Shown one piece after another: positions 54,142 through 64,000 of a stretch of 64,000 nt of DNA. Source of the DNA: Golubevia sp. BC0850. Its lineage: Eukaryota; Basidiomycota; Exobasidiomycetes; Golubeviales; Golubeviaceae. The notes beneath the pieces are model-generated. The model saw only the letters and a list, made by a program, of their open reading frames with translations. It was not told the origin of the DNA and searched no databases. Made by a program: the position numbers and the translations under genes. The stretch lies in NCBI GenBank assembly GCA_012976225.1, contig JAAVVG010000018.1, positions 582,882 through 646,881 on the forward strand. The letters are read 5' to 3'. Numbering within the stretch: position 1 is the first letter of the stretch; each line of letters opens with the position of its first letter.

Positions 54142-57100
54142 TTAAGTTTGATGTTTGGAGGGTCTTGATGGATTGCTTTGTTTGAAGTGAAGTACAGCTT
54201 CATCATCGTCATCGAAGTCATCAGCCAAGACCCAAGAGTTTTCTGTGGAGTCATAGTCTTTCCAGGAAACAAAGTATTGAAGTTTCTTGTGTCGAAGTCT
54301 TGAGTCTAGAATCTCTTGAATCTCGAAGTGTTCTTCTCCGTCAATGATGTCGGGTGGTGGTGGTGGTGGAAGCTGTCTGGAAGGGAACGTGTTTGAGATC
54401 CATGGTTCAAGAAGAGAGACATGAAAGGTGTTGTGGATTTTCATTTGAGGAGGTAATTCAAGCTGATAAGCTACTGAGTTAACTTGCTTGATTACTTTGA
54501 AGGGCCCAAGAAAACGATTGTCTAGCTTCTGGGTGGGTCTTTGAGAAGGAAGGTTTTTGCTTGATAGTTTGACTAGTTGTCCATTTTCAAAGACAACAGA
54601 CTTGCGATGGCGGTTGGCGTTTTCTGTGTAGCGATGTTGCGCATTTTTCAATGTTTCTTTTGCAATAGCTTGACTGTGTTGAAGGGACTCGATGAGTTTT
54701 GAGGCAGCAGGGACTGGTGAGTCCATAATAGTGAGATCGGATCTTGGATGGAAGCCATGAAGCAAAAAGAAAGGAGATTGCTTTGTGGATGAACTTTGAG
54801 AGTTGTTGTACGCAAACTCTGCTAGGGGGAGCAGCTTTGCCCAATTGTCTTGAAGGTGGGTAGTGTACACTCGAAGATACTGCTCTAAGATTTGATTGAT
54901 CCGTTCCGTTTGACCATTTGTCTGGGGATGGAAAGCTGTTGACAGGAGAGGTTGGATCTGGGCCTGTCTTTGAACTTCTTTCCAAAATTGAGCTGTGAAT
55001 GTGGAGCCTCGGTCCGAGACAATGGTGTCTGGAAGTCCATGAAGCTTGAGGACATTATTGATGAATTGTTGAGCTAGATGCATTGCAGTGTCTGAGGTGG
55101 ATGTTGGAACAAAGTGTGCCATTTTGGAAAATCTGTCAACGAAAACCAAGATAGCATCAAAACCTTCACTTTTGGGAAGAGCCACTATATGGTCCATCGA
55201 CATGGAAGACCATGGTCTATCTGGAATGGGTAGTGGCTGTAGAAGACCATTTGGCTTGTGATGGTGAACTTTGGTGCGTTGGCATCTTGGACATTGGCTG
55301 ACATACTTTCCAACATCCTTTGACATTCCAGGCCAGGTGTAAGAGCGAGAGAGAAGCTCTACTAGTTTGTCTCGTCCCGGATGTCCAGCAAGGTGGCTGT
55401 CATGTGCTTGTTCTAAGATCTTGGGTGCAAACAACTTCGTTTTCTGGGACACAAAGTTGGTGTTGATGGAATAAGAGACCAGACTGGACGTTGTATTCTT
55501 TTGGTAGAGGGTTCTGAATGATTGACTGGAGTTGTGGATCTTGAGTGGTGGCATGAAGAAGTTGGTCTTGAAGATTCAGATGGTCACGACTTGCCTGAGT
55601 AGAGGAGATCGATACATGTTTGTCATTTTCCAGTATTTGTAGTGGCTTGAGAACTTGTCTTGCTTCTTCTCTTATGGCTCGCCCCTCTTCTAAGAGATCG
55701 GAGCGGCGGGATAAGGCATCAGCCTTGTTGTTGAGGTGGCCAGGTCTGTAGATGAGGTTAAATTGATAGTTGCTCAGGGAGTTGTGGCAGCGCTGGTGAC
55801 GAAGAGTAAGGTGTTTTTGAGGTTGAAGGAAATAAGTGAGGTTCTTGTGATCTGTGTAGATGTTGAAAGGGACGCTTAAGGGTTGAAGATAGTGTCGCTA
55901 ATGTTTCAGGGACTTAAACAATTGCAAGTAGCTCCTTGTCGCCTATTGAATAGTTAACTTTGGCAGGCACCATGGAGCGTGAATAGAACGCCACTGGATG
56001 CATTTTCCTAGAGATTGGGTCACGTTGGCTTAAAATGGCAGAGATTGCATAGTTGGACGCATCTGTCTCTACAATGGTTTCTCGATCCTGATGGTAATGT
56101 TGGAGGATCGGGGCAGAAGTGAAGCATTGCTTGAGGTGTTCAAAAGCTTTGGTCGCCTTTGTATCAAAATTGAATGTTACCCCTTTTCTGAGTAGATGAG
56201 CCATAGGTTGAGTTGAGTGGTTCTGGAATAGCCAGTGATGAAGCGGCGATAGAAGTTGGCAAAGCCCAGGAAAGCTTGGAGTTCTGTGATGTTTGTAGGG
56301 GGTGGCCAGGAAGTAACGGCTTTGACCTTATCTTGAGACATTGAGACACCAGAAGGTGAGATGATGTAGCCAAGGTACTCAGTGGAAGTGCAGTGGAAGT
56401 CGCGTTTTTCCGCTTTACAGTAGAGTTTATTATCCATAGGACGTTGAAGGACCTCTGAAACATGTTGTTGATGCTCTTCTTTGTTGTCAGAGAAGATGAG
56501 GATATCATCAAGGTAGACCAAGACAGTGACATCCAGGAGGTCTTGAAAGATATGATTCATTAGGGCTTGAAAAGTTGCAGGTGCGTTGGTGAGGCCAAAT
56601 GGCATCACTAGGGACTCGAAGTGGCCATAGCGTGTGCGGAAAGCTGTTTTCCATTCGTCTCCTTCCTTTATGCGAACCAGGTTATATCCTCCACAAAGAT
56701 CCAGTTTAGTGAATGTTTTGGCGTGGCGAATCCTGTCCAAGGTGTCAGAGATGAGTGGTAAGGCAAGTCGATTCTTCTTTGTGATTGCATTAAGGCCTTG
56801 ATAGTTTACGCAGAGTCGGAGTTCTCCAGATTTCTTTTTTACAAACAGGACTGGCGCGCCGGCAGAGGATTTTGAGGCGCGGATGAATCCTTTGTTCAGG
56901 TTTTCCTTGATGAAGTCTTGTAGGACGGCCAATTCTGACTCTGATAGATTGTAAAGTCGTCCAAAAGGTGGATTGGTATTGGCTTCGAGGTCAATACTGT
57001 GATCGTGGTTTGCATGTTGAGGGAGCTTGTCTGCAAGTGTCTTCGAGAAAGCTCCCAGGTACTTGTGGTATTCTTGAGGCAGGGATTCTTTGATGCTCTG

Positions 57101-58123
57101 GAGGTACTCTGGTGGGTCTGGGATTGAATCTGGAAGGTGAGCTACACCAGAAGATGCAGGTTGCGCAACTGGTCTGCGAGGTTGCTCGATTGTCCCAACA
57201 GATGGTAGCGTTTCTTCAGAGGTAGTGACCCATCCGTAAGAGCTGCAATCATTGAGTAGGTAAGCCATATGGGGGCCCGATACTAGGCTTACTTGGAAAT
57301 TTAGCTTTATTGGGGTAGTTACTCTCACTTTGCTTGTTTCTGCAGATTTTTGAAAAGGGTTCGTGACTACAGGAGCTGGTAGTGGTACTGTTATTTGGGC
57401 TTGATGTGATGCTAAGGTACTCAGAGAAGGGTTTGGTCTCAAAGCATTCTTGTGACTAGAGGGGTTCTTGTGACTTGAGGGGTTCTTGGAACTTGAGGAC
57501 TTGAATGGGACTTCAGGTGGTGTTTGACTTGATCTTTGAAAAGCGAGGTGTGGGAGCATAGTATTCATGGCATGTGTGACTGAGGTTTCTTGAGGAGCAA
57601 TGGTTCTTGTTTCTTGAGAGTTGACAATTTTAGGTTGCTGGCTCTTAGCTGCCAGTCCTATTGCAAGTGGCATGGCATTGACTGCGATTCTAGAAGTTTG
57701 GCAGGAGGTGTGGCAAAAGGTAGAGTTGAAGGAAAGGGAATTTGTGCGCCAATTGATGTCTGGATTGTGTTTCTTTAACCAAGGGGTGCCGAGAATGAGT
57801 TTCAGGTGATCTAGTTCAACAACAAAGAGAGAATGAACCTCTTTGTGTCCTTTGGTCTTGAGTGTAAGGGTGGCAAAGTGAGTGACTGGGGAGGCAAATG
57901 GAGTTCCATTTGCTGTGTAGAATTGGCAAGGTTTTGAAAGTGGAAAAATGGGTAGGTGAGTTGAAACGACCAGATCTTTATGGATCAAGTCGACTTCTGC
58001 ACCACCATCAACAATTGCGTGGCTAGAGACGTTGATATTTTGATGTTGAAGTTGGCAAGGTAGGAAGATTCGGTCCATAGAGGTGGGTTCTAGAGCTAGA
58101 GATTGGATAGGGGAGTCTTTCAA
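54142..58123 (-). pseudogene. element B Pol, broken
   Basis: Three separate open blocks: 58123-56177 (protease with [12 protein letters not shown]; reverse transcriptase with [12 protein letters not shown]), 56204-55914 (RNase H, IVETDASNYAISAIL) and 55554-54142 (integrase with SMDHIVALP, VSDRGSTF, TNGQTERINQILEQ; chromodomain EHFEIQEILDSR ... YFVSWKDY). Frame changes near 56190 and stops between 55554 and 55914 inactivate it. The domain order is the same as in element A, but the sequences are clearly diverged, so A is not a copy of B. Confidence 0.85.
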
Positions 58124-58219
58124 AGTTTGACTCAGGCGCTCTCCTGTTTTTCCTGGTCGTTGGGAAAATCCGGATTGCTAGACTTGATGTCATACACTTC
58201 GGTTTTGAAGAAGCGTCGT

Positions 58220-59209
58220 TTACTTGCAGGGTAATTGGTTGCCATATGTCTCCCCTGCACCACAGTATAGGCAGAGGTTTAGTTGCCTTCTGCGTTGTTT
58301 CTCTTCTGTGGTCAGTGGTCCGCGACGAGTAGTCTTGGCTAGGGTGTCGATATCCATAGGAGCATAGGAAGTGTTGGGTCCAAATTGAGGCTTTACCGGC
58401 TTGGGGTTCCAAGTGTTGTTGCCTGTGTTCTTGTCCCAGGGAGTAGGAGAATTGAAAGGGTATACGGCTGAGATGCGATTGTTCTGAGGTTGTCTTGATC
58501 CGATGTTGGTCATTTGGTCCTCAATGTACTCGGCTTGTTGCATGAGAGAGGCCAAGTTGTCAGACTTAAAGTTGATTAATGCCATACGAATGTGGTTCTT
58601 GAGGCCCTGTTGGAAATGTTCACTTTGAATGGACTCTGGTAAGGAGTCGGGCAAACGTCCCAAGAGGCTGCGAAACTCTCTGACATAGTTGTGGACAGAG
58701 GTGCTCTGGCGGAGCTGTATCCATTCTTGGTAGATGAGACGATTGTTTTCAGGATTTCCAAATTGCTTGATGAACTCTTTCTTGAAAGCAGCCCAGTCTC
58801 TCATCCATTCAGGTGATTGGTTCTTATCTACAAGATCAAGCTGCTGAGCTAACCATACTTGCGCTGGGGAGTTGGTAGTTAGGAAAGTATAGGTCATGTT
58901 GATGCAAGTAAGCAGATCCACGGTCCCAGAACTTGTGTGGAAGTAGACCTCTAATGAGCGTAGAAAGTTCTCCGTTTCGGCTTGGGATCTGGTATAACCA
59001 GCAAACTTGTCAGGCATGGCACCTTTGGGTGTGTTAGGGAGCCTTGTCCCATAGGGTTCTTGTTTGTCTTGCTTGGCTAGTGTTTGAGCTTGATGATCCT
59101 GTACTTGACGTTGGATTTCTTGAAAGCCTGTGAGCAAGCTATTGTTGTTCTAATCTATGACTTGTTGCAGGAGTTGAGCCAACTCTGGGACATTGGTGTT
59201 TTCGGACAT
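58220..59209 (-). pseudogene. element B Gag, broken
   Basis: Starts at the ATG at 59209 but has an in-frame TAG at codon 20 (59150-59152). Beyond it the frame is open, with a typical retrotransposon Gag region (FAGYTRSQAETENFLRSLEV; WAAFKKEFIKQFGNP). The zinc knuckle begins CLYCGA and is then disrupted by a frame shift before the expected His and last Cys. Confidence 0.8.
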
Positions 59210-59238
59210 GACTTGCTGATTCAGAACTGGCTGGATTG

Positions 59239-59248
59239 ATCTGATATT
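59239..59248 (-). promoter_or_regulatory. element B primer-binding site, self-complementary type
   Basis: AATATCAGAT on the minus strand lies directly after the 5' LTR. It is the exact reverse complement of ATCTGATATT (minus strand) inside the LTR at 59452-59461. It differs from the element A site at an internal base, and the LTR partner differs compensatingly. Confidence 0.65.
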
Positions 59249-59249
59249 C

Positions 59250-59654
59250 TGTAACGGGGTTAACTAGTAGAAGATAGGATAGGTAGAGTGCTAAGGAGGT
59301 AGACTTGAGACTTGACAAAGGCTGAGGGCAGTTGGGAATCAGCGTTGGGAACTTGGTGGCAAAGGCTAAGGGTGGAGTGGCAAAGACTTGAGGTTGAGAC
59401 TTGACTTAGGGGACTAAGGAACTTGAGCAGGTAGAAAGGACGTAGGAATTCAATATCAGATGAGGAACTATCTATGTACAATTGGGGAGTGCTTCATATA
59501 TGTTTGAGAGTTAAGAACAAAGGGATTTAGGAACAAAGGTTGGAACAATGTAGCACAGGAACAGGGGCAAGGTAACAAGGAAACAAGGGACAAAGAGACA
59601 TGGAGACAAAAGAAAGAACAAAGGGGTCTTTTAGGGTACCAAGGATCTGTGACA
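59250..59654 (-). repeat. element B 5' LTR
   Basis: 405 bp, TGTAAC...GTGACA, followed by the AGGTG target duplication at 59655-59659. Confidence 0.9.
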
Positions 59655-60435
59655 AGGTGCCGATGTTCTTTCAAAAGTGCCTCAAGTACGTCGTCAAACC
59701 GCTGGTATTGGTCTTCAATCTATGCTAGCCACTGGAAACTGTTCAGAACCTTTCAAAGTACGATACATCTCTCTTGTTCCGAAGAAGGGAGATCAGCGAC
59801 TGGTGGCAAACAAGAGAACCCTAACCCTAAATCTCTCAGCTAGAAACCGAATCGTAGCCAAAGTTACCTTCCTTCAAATGAAAGAAGTTATGAAGAACCT
59901 AATCCAAACTCACTTCGCTTCTCAACATCCATTCATCAAGAAAATCTATTTCTTCATAGAAAATGCCTCAGTAGTCCAACTAGCTTTAACTACTCCTATC
60001 TGCTCAAGTCAACATCAATTCCTCAAACTCGAAGAAGAGGTTAGAAACTCGTTAGATCTCTCTCCTGCAAATGAACTTCGACTAAGATGGATTCCTTCTC
60101 ATAAAGATATCCCTGGAAACGATGTAGCTGACGAAGAAGCCAAGTCAGCAGCCATGAATCCAATCTCATCCTCAACTTCTGATTCTTCCAAATTCTCAAC
60201 TTCTTCTTTCTCAGCCTGCAAAAGAAGCATCAAAGAAGAGAAAACAAACGATGGGGGTTCAATTCAATCTTTCGAAGAGAAAAGGAAAGGAAGAGGTGCT
60301 TTTGGGAGAATGAAAAGTACAGTACTTCAAAGCTCTATCTTAAGTGGCCAAGACATATCTTCTCCAGATCTATTCAAGCTCAAACAGGTGATGAAGATTT
60401 CAACGAGTACCATCTCAAGTTCAACCATCCTTTAG
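59655..60435 (+). pseudogene. LINE ORF2 3' part: RT remnant and RNase H
   Basis: Continues the LINE interrupted at 47665. A short reverse-transcriptase entry segment (FKVRYISLVPKKGDQRLVAN) is followed almost directly by an RNase H-type domain: IYFFIENASVVQLAL, then LRLRWIPSHKDIPGNDVADE and EEAKSAA. The catalytic RT palm (Y/F-x-D-D) is missing, so a deletion removed most of RT. In RNase H the first position usually held by Asp reads Glu. It is non-functional. Confidence 0.65.
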
Positions 60436-60465
60436 CAGAAGGAACTTTGTCCTCATTGCAACCAG

Positions 60466-60569
60466 ATCTCATCCTTTCATCTTATGTCAAGCGTTGGAAG
60501 GATACCAAAACCTCCAAATCTCATCCTCTCATCTTATGTCAAGCGTTGGAAGGATACTAGGACAAGATA
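60466..60569 (+). repeat. 52-bp imperfect tandem duplication
   Basis: ATCTCATCC(T/T)TTCATCTTATG-type units begin at 60466 and 60518 and end in GCGTTGGAAGGATAC, within the LINE 3' region. Confidence 0.75.
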
Positions 60570-60978
60570 TCGATCTCTCCTTCAACTGGAAACAAGTTAG
60601 GACTCTATTACATTCTAGGTTCAAGGCTGGGAGCAGCTTCTTTCAAAGAATTTGTTGAGAAGACAGGCGCCGATCAAAGAATTCTCAATCTTCCAAACCC
60701 ACTCATTTCCCCTTCCTCTTCCACTTCTTCAGACCTGCCCGCCTTTGCCTCAGAGAGCAGTAGGGGAAGTCAAGAAGAGAAAGTAAGAAGTCTCAAATCT
60801 CAAAGCCAGTTAGTTCAAAGAATCAAACCTCAACATTTGCTTTCAATTTTTATTTTTATTTTTGTTTTTATTTTCATCTATTCAAAACCGGATCACCAAC
60901 CAATCATCTCTCAAGTATTGTTAACCAGCTTACCTATAGCTTGGAGCCCATTTAGCTTTCCATCACCAAGGAGCTACC

Positions 60979-61017
60979 CTAAAATAAAACTATTCAGATA
61001 AAATAAAATAAAACTTT
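60979..61017 (+). repeat. A-rich LINE 3' tail candidate
   Basis: TAAAATAAAAC-type repeats (AAAATAAAATAAAACTT) lie downstream of the RNase H fragment and are consistent with the 3' end of the plus-strand LINE. Confidence 0.45.
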
Positions 61018-62628
61018 GTTGACGGTTGAGATGGGCTGCGGGAGCCGTCCTAAACTAAGGCGTACGGCAAAACTTCAGGTCTGGATCGAGACGTACCTGG
61101 AGAGTAAACGCTCGAGTCAGTCACAGAAGAATATAAGGCTTGAAACAAGCTAAAAGAATAGAACTGAATAAGAGTCTTGAGTCAAAGATTAAAGGGTGGA
61201 GTTCATTGGATGATGAGTCGTAAAAATGAAGTAAAGAGCCATAGATTGTTGGGGTTCTGGGGAACCTTCGTGAGGTAAGGTTCGACATTGGTATATAGAG
61301 AAATCATACGAGTCATCAGGAAAGATAAGCTAAGGAAACTGTAGTGTCGAAAGACGCTTGACAATTTCAGTGTAACTATCGACCAGTCTTTGTTGTTCGT
61401 TGAAAAACTCTGTTGGAATTGGAGTGTGGTGGGGGAGAGGAGCAAGAAGGAAGATCTCTGCCTTTTTGTAGTCAAAAGAAATACGAACGTGACGATGGTC
61501 ACCCGCCGTAGCTCGGGTAGAAAATTTCAAACTTCTTCTCTTCTCAAAAGCAGAGTGCAGCCCAAATTGGTTCATCGATCAGATTTTAGACTATTGGAAA
61601 GGATCCAAAACTCAAAATGTTAGGTTGTTATCCCACCTGGAGTGATCGTATAATACGAATTTTATGCAGTGTGATCAGTGTCTGAAATTTTTAACACAAA
61701 AAAGATACTGACAGTGAATCCCGTTTGACGAAGTTTGAGTGAATTTGGAGGAGCGATGAGTTTGTACTGATCTTCAGAAGAGGAGAAGCATTTCTGGGTT
61801 AAGGTTTTGGTGGGTGGCCCCTTCTCCCTCGCTCATGAATTTCTTCATCGTCCGCTCTCGACCTCCTTCTTGACTTGCTTTAGCCCTTCAACACTTCGGG
61901 TCTTGACTTTCAACCTCTTCCCCCCCCCCCCCCTTCAACCAGTGTCACTAGCAATAGTGCTAGCGTAAACCACTCGAATGACTAGAAGATGGAGAATCAA
62001 AATTGTAGTGGATATGGTATGAAACCATAGCTGCAGGTCAAAATTTGTCAACGTCTGGTCACTCCCTATCCTTTTGTTTGTTGCTCTTCTCTTCTTCTTC
62101 ATCTTCACTTACTGTTCTTTCAGATATGTCCACAGATTGAGCACTAAGTTAGAAGTCGCTTTTGTTATAACTAACACTGTTCAATGTTGCTGTTCTTTCA
62201 ATGTCTTCCTCTGCGAGTTTGCCCTCCCGTAGGTCACCTCTAGCAGGTTTCCTTACAGATCCCAGCATTCCAGTCTTCTGCCGCAGCAGACACAGTTCTC
62301 AGTACATAGTTCTCATTATAAAAGGGTGAAGTTAGCTGAAAGGTTTGATTCTGAGATCTTCTGCTGTTTCCGGGATGTCTAAACTGGCCATTGGAACCAG
62401 AGGCCCAACTTCTCAAGTGAGATATTCAAGAACAAGAGGAAGAGCTAGCCAGAAATCTGCCCATCTTTTCTCTTGCTTTGGCAATTAATGGCCTTTGAAG
62501 CTTAGAATTGTCAAAGGCTAGTTTCCAAATATTATCCCAGAGAGAAAGAGTGTTTTTTTTTCTTTGTTTTTTCTCCAACGGGAGCAATTTCAACTTCGAT
62601 TTCTTGCAGATGGAGGATCTTTTCATAT
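61018..62628. other. region without a supported gene
   Basis: Short frames only. One minus-strand frame (61330-61575) has an ordered-looking peptide (HVRISFDYKKAEIFLLAPLP) but no flanking exons are evident. A 14-C run lies at 61920-61933. Confidence 0.35.
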
Positions 62629-62710
62629 CGGAGCAATTGCATTTTAGAGACTAAAAAGTAAAGTATCAAAGTTACAGTGAAACAATCATTGGAAAATTTG
62701 AATATGAATA
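62629..62710 (+). repeat. diverged partial copy of the duplicated segment's left end
   Basis: About 80 bp similar to 62778-62858 (CGGAGCAATTGCATTTTAGA compared with CGAAGCAATTGCATTCCCGA, then shared AAAGTATCAAAGTTACAG). It lies 149 bp upstream in the same orientation. Confidence 0.75.
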
Positions 62711-62777
62711 CAAATCTGGATGTTAACATGAATTGTGTTCTGGGCATCTTGCATCTTGGAACTGGATTTTTTTTTAA

Positions 62778-63864
62778 CGAAGCAATTGCATTCCCGAGAC
62801 TCAAAAATAAAGTATCAAAGTTACAGGAAAACAACCATTGAAGAATTGAATATGAATAGGATAGTCTGGGAAGTAAAAGATGCGAGAAGCATCATTGAAA
62901 AAGGAAAAATAAAAGAAAAGGGAGAAATCGAAGATAGAATAAATAAGTGGGGACAAGAAGAGAAAAAAGAACGCAATAGAAATAAGAGAAAACAACGAAA
63001 ACAAAATTTACAATTGACAAAATAAACACGAGAAAAGAAAAGAGACAAGGAACTAAATTTGGTTAAACTTTTACGAGATTGGATAGGTTATGATTCAAAG
63101 ATGAGATGGATGGTTGGATGATCAGATCATTTTGACGACCGAAGCAGTTGCATTCCTGAGAAAAAGAAATTAGGGCTCAAGCGCAGAAGTGCAGGTAGAC
63201 ATGAACAGCTTTTGAGAGACCCAAAGATAGTGTCAGCAAATGGAGGCCCAAGCATCCATACTCGAACCAGTTACTCGCTGAAGTGTGTGCAGTGAACAAG
63301 GACAAAAAGGAGGCAAAAGAAAGCGCTCCCATGTGGGCTTGAACCACAGACCTTGTGATTTGTAGACTGTATTACAGTCAAGATTTGTGCTTTTAACAGT
63401 CACACGCTCTGCCAGCTGAGCTATAGGAGCCAACTGGAAGTGTCTAGCTATGACAAAAGTGAAATATTGGAAACCTCAAACAAACATATGATTCGGCATT
63501 TCATCAACCCAAGCTCAAAAAAAAAAAACCTACTCTAAACTCCTCCATCTGACCCCAAATCCTTAAAAAACAAGTTCAAAACCTTTTACCAACACGCCAA
63601 GCTACTCTGCTATATCTAGCGGAGGAGCGCGTGCACCCACCCCTCAAATATCCACTACCTCGAGGTATCACCCATCGAGCTCCTCTCGCCTTTCGTTTCA
63701 TCTCCCAACTCCCAGAAAATACGCACGACTTACCCCAGAAGATCCACCAATCATCCAACAACCTGGTAAACAACATTGTTGGGAAGGAGGGAATCAATGT
63801 CAAGTTAGATCTCAAGTCATCCACTGGACCTCTCATTCTAGTTCCAGATCCAACCCTCAACCAC
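62778..63864 (+). repeat. 1,087-bp segmental duplication, copy 2
   Basis: Direct partner of 44351-45437. It ends where a TTA-repeat tract starts at 63865, while copy 1 continues into LINE ORF1. Confidence 0.85.
63324..63430 (-). tRNA. tRNA-Asn (GTT) with intron, copy 2
   Basis: Same sequence and structure as 44897-45003, with the intron one base 3' of the GTT anticodon. Both copies look functional. Confidence 0.9.
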
Positions 63865-63891
63865 TTTATTATTATTATTATTATTATTATT
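63865..63891 (+). repeat. (TTA)n tract, candidate 3' tail of a minus-strand LINE
   Basis: TT followed by about eight TTA/ATT units directly at the break of the duplicated segment. On the minus strand it reads (TAA)n, a usual tail of non-LTR elements. The rest of such an element would lie beyond 64000. Bases 63892-64000 show no gene. Confidence 0.5.
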
Positions 63892-64000
63892 GATTAACAT
63901 CTGAACGGCGTCTTGGTGTAGACATACAGATGTGGGGCACCTCCAGGGAGGATTCCCAGAAAAGGGGGGGGGCGGATATGACAACGAGAAAAACTGGTCT

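Larger units (their letters stand above)
47666..59654 (-). mobile_element. Ty3/gypsy chromovirus B, interrupted by element A
   Basis: LTR retrotransposon in minus orientation. Its right (5') LTR is 59250-59654. Its left (3') LTR is split into 47666-47679 and 53733-54107 by element A. Ends are TGTAAC...TGTGACA. The insertion into the LINE is flanked by AGGTG at 47661-47665 and 59655-59659. The LTRs differ by several substitutions and small indels (a 5-bp GATAG-type indel near 59266 and a 16-bp indel near 59575), and gag and pol are broken, so it is older than A. Confidence 0.9.

Noticed and set aside
1-64000. CRISPR arrays, operons or bacterial insertion sequences
   Set aside because: The window is eukaryotic with spliced genes. 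No regularly spaced direct-repeat array or IS-type inverted repeats with transposase were seen.

Overview
The window is eukaryotic nuclear DNA from a filamentous or yeast-like fungus, most likely a basidiomycete. Genes are split by short GT...AG introns (often GTGAGT donors and CTNAC/CAG acceptors), Ser/Thr/Pro-rich proteins are common, and there is a fungal Hap5 subunit, a secreted GH3 beta-glucosidase, an intron-containing tRNA-Asn and chromodomain-bearing Ty3/gypsy elements. Placement below Basidiomycota is not possible from the sequence alone. The protein calls below come from hand-joined exons. Exon phases were checked by arithmetic, and no database search was run.

Left part (1-31 kb). 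An intact F-box/LRR-like gene (minus, 1575-3308) lies beside a broken relative (3446-5125). Two more broken relatives lie at 20714-22177 and 27461-28600. The copies at about 4.3 and 28 kb share a block of about 578 bp in which I see no difference. Between them are a multi-pass membrane protein (5727-7100), a Rossmann-fold NAD(P)-binding protein (7591-9367), a Vfa1-type ESCRT accessory protein (10947-11618, minus), a C-terminal SH3 protein (12405-14436), a ten-exon GH3 beta-glucosidase with an apparent 4-nt micro-exon (14905-18333), HAP5/NF-YC (18662-19934, minus) and a Ser-rich protein with a homopolymer frame break (23718-25689).

Middle part (29-44 kb). This holds a two-BRCT protein (29205-30512), ribosome-biogenesis factor RRP12 in four exons with an unusual 1-kb first intron (31073-36727, minus), an unrecognised protein sharing the RRP12 promoter region (37031-39324), and a divergent gene pair (39631-41007 minus, 41203-43747 plus). 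The C-terminal helical segments of this pair tentatively resemble the CENP-Q and CENP-U kinetochore partners.

Right part (44-64 kb). This is a transposon nest. A decayed LINE (ORF1, endonuclease, RNase H; about 45.2-61.0 kb) is split by Ty3/gypsy chromovirus B (47666-59654, target duplication AGGTG). B is itself split inside one LTR by the younger, intact chromovirus A (47680-53727, target duplication GTTAA). Both gypsy elements lack a TGG-type primer-binding site. Each instead carries a site complementary to its own LTR, as expected for Tf1/sushi-like self-priming. A 1,087-bp segment with an intron-containing tRNA-Asn(GTT) and the start of LINE ORF1 is present twice (44351-45437 and 62778-63864).
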